Shown here: in pieces, positions 4,664-7,385 of the stretch
How positions within the stretch are numbered: the first letter of the stretch is position 1
How the letters are laid out: every line of letters starts with the position of its first letter
Assembly (NCBI GenBank): GCA_964610385.1
Contig: CAZSXW010000014.1
Location: 1-7,385, forward strand
Direction: 5' to 3'
Source: CAZBSE01 sp964610385
GTDB taxonomy: Bacteria > Actinomycetota > Humimicrobiia > Humimicrobiales > Humimicrobiaceae
Length of the DNA stretch: 7,385 bases
Position numbers and translations under genes: made by a program
The notes under the pieces: generated by a model
The model's database searches: none
Seen by the model: the letters and a program-made list of their open reading frames with translations, nothing else
What the model was told of the DNA's origin: nothing

Positions 4664-5845
4664 TTAAGCAATTTTTCCATAAGCTTTTAAGATTCTCGCT
4701 GTATCATAACCATCAAGAATACAGAACTGAGCGTTTATTCCTCCGTGTCTAAGAAGTAAAGTTTTACTTTCTGCTTCTTCAATTACAGCTTCTGATATTT
4801 GCCCAATAAATTGGATTATAAAAAGCTCTGCAGGAGACTTAAACAAACGCTGAATTTGATCCCCTTTCTTTCCGCAATGAGATATTTCTAAAGTCTTAAT
4901 ATTTTTTCCTGGACCCTTTAGAAGAAAGGCTGTATTTTTTCTTATGTTATTTACTGATACTCTAGTAGTAAATAGGTCATTTATTTCTCCTCCCCAATCT
5001 TTCTTATGTTCAGGCTCATTAATTATATCTTCAAACCAATTTTGAATTTGCTCTTCAGAATAAGTAAGCGGGATTAAATGTTTTATTTCACCAATAGTAA
5101 CATTTTTTGCTTTATTAAATGAGTCAATTTCATCAATAGAGATATTCAATGGTGCATCTTGGAAAGACGGAAATTGAATATTAGATAAAAGGGTAGGAAA
5201 ACTTTGTTCAACTTCTTCTAAACCATCTGAGGTTATGGAACACTCGATATTCGTCTCATATTTTAAAAATCCTTTATCTACTAAGAACTTATAAATTCCA
5301 AATAAATCATTGCTGTTTGGATCAATTTCTAATTCTTTTGCTATATCTTGATATTTAACAAAATTCCAACTGTTTCCCTCGGATAGTTCATAAAATACTT
5401 TTAGAACCTTCCTACGTAGCTCTTTATTTCGGCTATAGATTTCAGCGATATTTTTCTTCTCACTTTTTTTAGTCGGAGGCTCTCTTTTTTGTAGTTTTTC
5501 TAATTCTACTGATAGCTTGCTATTTTCTTCGCGCCATGACTTTTGAGCTGTATAAGTAGTAAACATAAATTCTAGAAATGGATCTGCTTTCTCAATAGCT
5601 TGTTTGATTCTTAATATACCTAGCTCTGTAAGAATTCTGTAAACATCCTTAGTCCCTAAATTCCAGACTGCTTGTAATGTACCTGATATTTTTATAACAC
5701 AATTCCAGCGATTTCCTTTATCTAAGGCAGGAGCAATCTCAAAATACAAACCCTCAAAGTCTCCCTGTGGTGGCTCTAAATGTTCACTTGCAAAAATTGC
5801 AAAGACTTCATCTCTTATTGATTTGTAGTTCTCTAAAAATCTCAT
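4664..5845 (-). CDS. Putative restriction-like nuclease with central winged-helix region (393 aa)
   Basis: Three parts can be seen. Residues 1-105 form a mixed domain (ending near QKSWREE). A charged linker (about 106-135) leads to a winged-helix-like region (about 138-212, with YQDIAKELEIDPNSNDLFGIYKFL and KGFLKYETN). The C-terminal part (about 265-393) has DWGGEINDLFTT (283-294), AFLLKGPGK (306-314), KKGDQIQRLFKSPAELFIIQF (326-346, split by strands) and CILDGYDTARIL. The order of acidic residues (E287, D290) and K310 resembles a PD-(D/E)xK nuclease core, so a DNA-cleaving role is plausible but unproven. It has its own promoter candidate (5881-5909) and AAGGA 4 nt before ATG. It is the first gene of a probable three-gene cargo unit. 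Confidence 0.65.
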   Translation of the reverse strand: MRFLENYKSIRDEVFAIFASEHLEPPQGDFEGLYFEIAPALDKGNRWNCVIKISGTLQAVWNLGTKDVYRILTELGILRIKQAIEKADPFLEFMFTTYTAQKSWREENSKLSVELEKLQKREPPTKKSEKKNIAEIYSRNKELRRKVLKVFYELSEGNSWNFVKYQDIAKELEIDPNSNDLFGIYKFLVDKGFLKYETNIECSITSDGLEEVEQSFPTLLSNIQFPSFQDAPLNISIDEIDSFNKAKNVTIGEIKHLIPLTYSEEQIQNWFEDIINEPEHKKDWGGEINDLFTTRVSVNNIRKNTAFLLKGPGKNIKTLEISHCGKKGDQIQRLFKSPAELFIIQFIGQISEAVIEEAESKTLLLRHGGINAQFCILDGYDTARILKAYGKIA

Positions 5846-5880
5846 AAAATCCTTAAATGTAAGAGGTAGAATTAATAAAT

Positions 5881-5909
5881 ATTTTATCTTATATCTACAG
5901 TCAGCTCAA
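5881..5909 (-). promoter_or_regulatory. Candidate sigma-A promoter for the putative nuclease gene
   Basis: On the minus strand, TTGAGC (5904-5909) and TAAAAT (5881-5886) are separated by exactly 17 bp. Transcription would start about 30 nt before the ATG at 5845. The inverted repeat at 5927-5950 lies 17 bp upstream of the -35 box. This is the best promoter match I found in the window. Confidence 0.6.
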
Positions 5910-5926
5910 ATTTATGTGTTATATAC

Positions 5927-5950
5927 ACTTTAAATATAATAATTTAAAGT
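5927..5950. promoter_or_regulatory. Inverted repeat upstream of the promoter, possible operator
   Basis: ACTTTAAAT (5927-5935) and ATTTAAAGT (5942-5950) are perfect 9-bp inverted arms around ATAATA. The symmetry and position just upstream of the -35 box fit a binding site for a dimeric regulator. The AT-only centre means chance is possible. Confidence 0.4.
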
Positions 5951-6188
5951 CGTAAAGTTAAGCTAATATGAATCCTAAAATTTAGGCACCAAATTAACAA
6001 GTCAGATTCAACTAGTTGACTCTTTTACCTTCTGTTTTATAGTTAACTTATGAGAGTAATTTAAGTAAAACCTCTAGTGCCAATAATAAATACCCAAAGC
6101 CAAATAAAAATATTCATTACTCCTCATTAACTACAATTCCAGGCAGAAAATAGCGATTTTAAAAACCTTTAAGTTTAAACTGACTATT
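5951..6188. other. Intergenic junction between the cargo unit and the M23 gene
   Basis: There is no full gene. It holds a 12-bp palindrome TCAACTAGTTGA (6008-6019) and a possible remnant mini-ORF (6061-6117). Just before that mini-ORF, a short frame on the minus strand (NRYFLPGIVVNEE then stop at about 6117-6119) ends in TAATG. No convincing terminator for the M23 gene is present. Confidence 0.35.
6061..6117 (-). pseudogene. 18-residue hydrophobic mini-ORF, possible gene remnant
   Basis: ATG at 6117 to TAA at 6061 encodes MNIFIWLWVFIIGTRGFT. GAGGAG stands immediately before it, but only 2 nt from ATG, closer than usual. A frame ending NEE-stop overlaps the ATG as TAATG, a typical co-translation junction. 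Together these look like the end of one gene and the start of a small membrane-protein gene left behind when the neighbouring cargo was inserted. It could also be a tiny membrane peptide or chance. Confidence 0.3.
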
Positions 6189-7277
6189 TTAAGGTAAGAA
6201 CATTCTGGGATTTACCGGTATCCCATTTACCCTAACCTCATAATGAAGATGCGTGCCTGTGCTCACACCTGTATTACCCATAAGACCAATCAAATCTCCC
6301 TGACTTACCTTTTCTCCTACCTCTACCTTAAATTCACTCAAGTGAGCATATATGGTTACATATGTAGTGCCATTTTCATCTGTCCCATGATAGATCATAA
6401 TTCTTTTCCCGAAGTTTCCACTAGTTCCAACTGCAATTACTGTTCCATTAGCTGTTGCTCTTATTGGAGTACCCGTATTATTGGCAATATCTATTCCCTG
6501 GTGAATATGAGTTATTCTTACTTCTCCAAATTCAGAAGTAACTACCCCACTGGCCGGCCATATTGAGGGTATATCAGGATTATCTATAATTTCAGGTATT
6601 ATAAATTTATCAGGATCAAATTCAGAAGATGGATCAATAAGAGGAAGAATCTCAACCAATGCAGAAAACCACTCTTTATGTTTTTCATCAAAACCTTCTG
6701 ATATTTCTTCATCCAGTAGTATGGCAGTTTCAATTTCGTACTCCTCTTTTTCATTTAGATCATCCAGAAAATCAGTAACATTATTAACTGTCATATTTTC
6801 CTCTGAAGTATCGTAATCTAATGATTCCACAAGCTCTTTAATGGAAGAGTAACCCTGCAGTTCAAGTCTTCTCGCCACTTTATATTCCTTCTGAGTAACA
6901 ACCTCTGTAACTGGCTTGCCGTCTACTATTCTGGTTACTTCTTTTTCTGTTTCAGTTATCTCATATTCAGTAAAATCGACCTTCAGTAGGTCAAAAACAC
7001 TCTCATTTGGCCTGTTTTCTCTTAGATAATTATCAAGTCTTACTACATCATATGCCATAAAAGAAGCCCAGTTAATTTCTAATTCCTCTGTTAAGGACTT
7101 ATATAAAGTAAATCCTTCCCTGTCCACCTGGGGAAATAAGATATTAAGTGCAATTGAAAACATAAGAAATGGGATAGCTATAACAATAAATAGAAGTATC
7201 AGGATTATATGCCAGTATTTTTTAATAAAACCGGCGCTATAGGCTGATATTTTAGCTATTGTTATAGGTTCGGCCAT
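6189..7277 (-). CDS. Membrane-anchored M23 (LytM-type) endopeptidase of conjugation type (362 aa)
   Basis: The C-terminal M23 domain (about residues 238-362) has all zinc and catalytic landmarks: HQGID (H259 and D263), YAHL (H312) and HLH (H343 and H345). It should cut peptide cross-links in peptidoglycan. Residues about 23-46 form one membrane helix, and residues 47-237 are an acidic, Glu-rich stalk. This layout, N-terminal anchor and extracytoplasmic hydrolase, resembles the cell-wall hydrolases of Gram-positive conjugation systems, which open the wall for the transfer channel. The ATG at 7277 is preferred, because GTG at 7280 directly follows an in-frame TAA. I see no Shine-Dalgarno, and the start lies inside the preceding gene, so translational coupling is likely. 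Residues are numbered from this ATG. Confidence 0.85.
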   Translation of the reverse strand: MAEPITIAKISAYSAGFIKKYWHIILILLFIVIAIPFLMFSIALNILFPQVDREGFTLYKSLTEELEINWASFMAYDVVRLDNYLRENRPNESVFDLLKVDFTEYEITETEKEVTRIVDGKPVTEVVTQKEYKVARRLELQGYSSIKELVESLDYDTSEENMTVNNVTDFLDDLNEKEEYEIETAILLDEEISEGFDEKHKEWFSALVEILPLIDPSSEFDPDKFIIPEIIDNPDIPSIWPASGVVTSEFGEVRITHIHQGIDIANNTGTPIRATANGTVIAVGTSGNFGKRIMIYHGTDENGTTYVTIYAHLSEFKVEVGEKVSQGDLIGLMGNTGVSTGTHLHYEVRVNGIPVNPRMFLP

Positions 7278-7385
7278 CACTTATTTTGGGGGCAAATCTT
7301 GATTTTCTGTCGTAAACTTCCTCATACTGGACCGGGTCAACTATCTCAAGCTCATATTTTGAAGCCCTTACCTGGATAACCACCC
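7252..7385 (-). CDS. C-terminal end of an unidentified CDS, truncated by the window edge
   Basis: A minus-strand frame is open from the window edge to TAA at 7252-7254 and overlaps the M23 start by 26 bp. It encodes about 43 residues, including VVIQVRASKYELEIVDPVQY and EEVYDRKSRFAPKISDGR. The base choice looks coding and the overlap is typical of operons. Position suggests a conjugation gene upstream of the wall hydrolase, but too little is visible to name it. Confidence 0.6.
   Translation of the reverse strand, partial: VVIQVRASKYELEIVDPVQYEEVYDRKSRFAPKISDGRTYNNS

Noticed and set aside
6243..6566. Plus-strand open frame opposite the M23 gene
   Set aside because: It lies opposite the conserved M23 catalytic domain and reads as low-complexity Ser/Tyr/Cys-rich sequence.

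Overview
This is an AT-rich window with every convincing gene on the minus strand and strong AAAGGAG-type ribosome binding sites, which suggests a low-GC Gram-positive (Bacillota, probably Clostridia). The gene content (a membrane-anchored M23 hydrolase of the kind found in conjugation machineries, a short RadC-like JAB protein, a SWIM zinc-finger protein, DUF2958 and many tiny unknown genes) is typical of the accessory part of an integrative conjugative element or large plasmid. No relaxase, integrase or coupling ATPase is inside the window, so element type is an inference.

Layout in order of transcription, from the right edge: (1) 7385-6189, the tail of an unidentified CDS overlapping a lytic M23 peptidase gene, the likely end of a conjugation operon. 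(2) 6188-5846, an intergenic stretch with a possible remnant mini-ORF and a good promoter with an upstream inverted repeat. (3) 5845-3321, three genes: a putative nuclease with winged-helix features, a two-helix membrane protein and a HEPN-like protein carrying an RGNLHH motif. This looks like cargo, possibly a defence module. It is followed by a 30-bp perfect palindromic terminator at 3146-3175. (4) 2845-1726, radC-like, a 63-residue protein and the SWIM protein. (5) 1229-211, DUF2958, a 109-residue protein, a 51-residue protein (407-562) and a CxxC zinc-ribbon protein, closed by a hairpin terminator at 147-172.

The most unusual feature is a pair of related, highly structured elements of about 185-200 bp (1248-1449 and 2868-3051). 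Each lies directly upstream of the ribosome binding site of the first gene in blocks (5) and (4). They share exact sequence blocks, a closing stem with compensatory changes, several internal helices and three GGTTC motifs each. They look like a repeated structured RNA or an RNA-like miniature mobile element. I do not recognise the family.

Other repeats add modular structure: a 24-bp direct repeat (7-30 and 1511-1534, 21/24 identical) brackets block (5), and the two terminators share the core GGTAAACC-NN-GGTTTACC.
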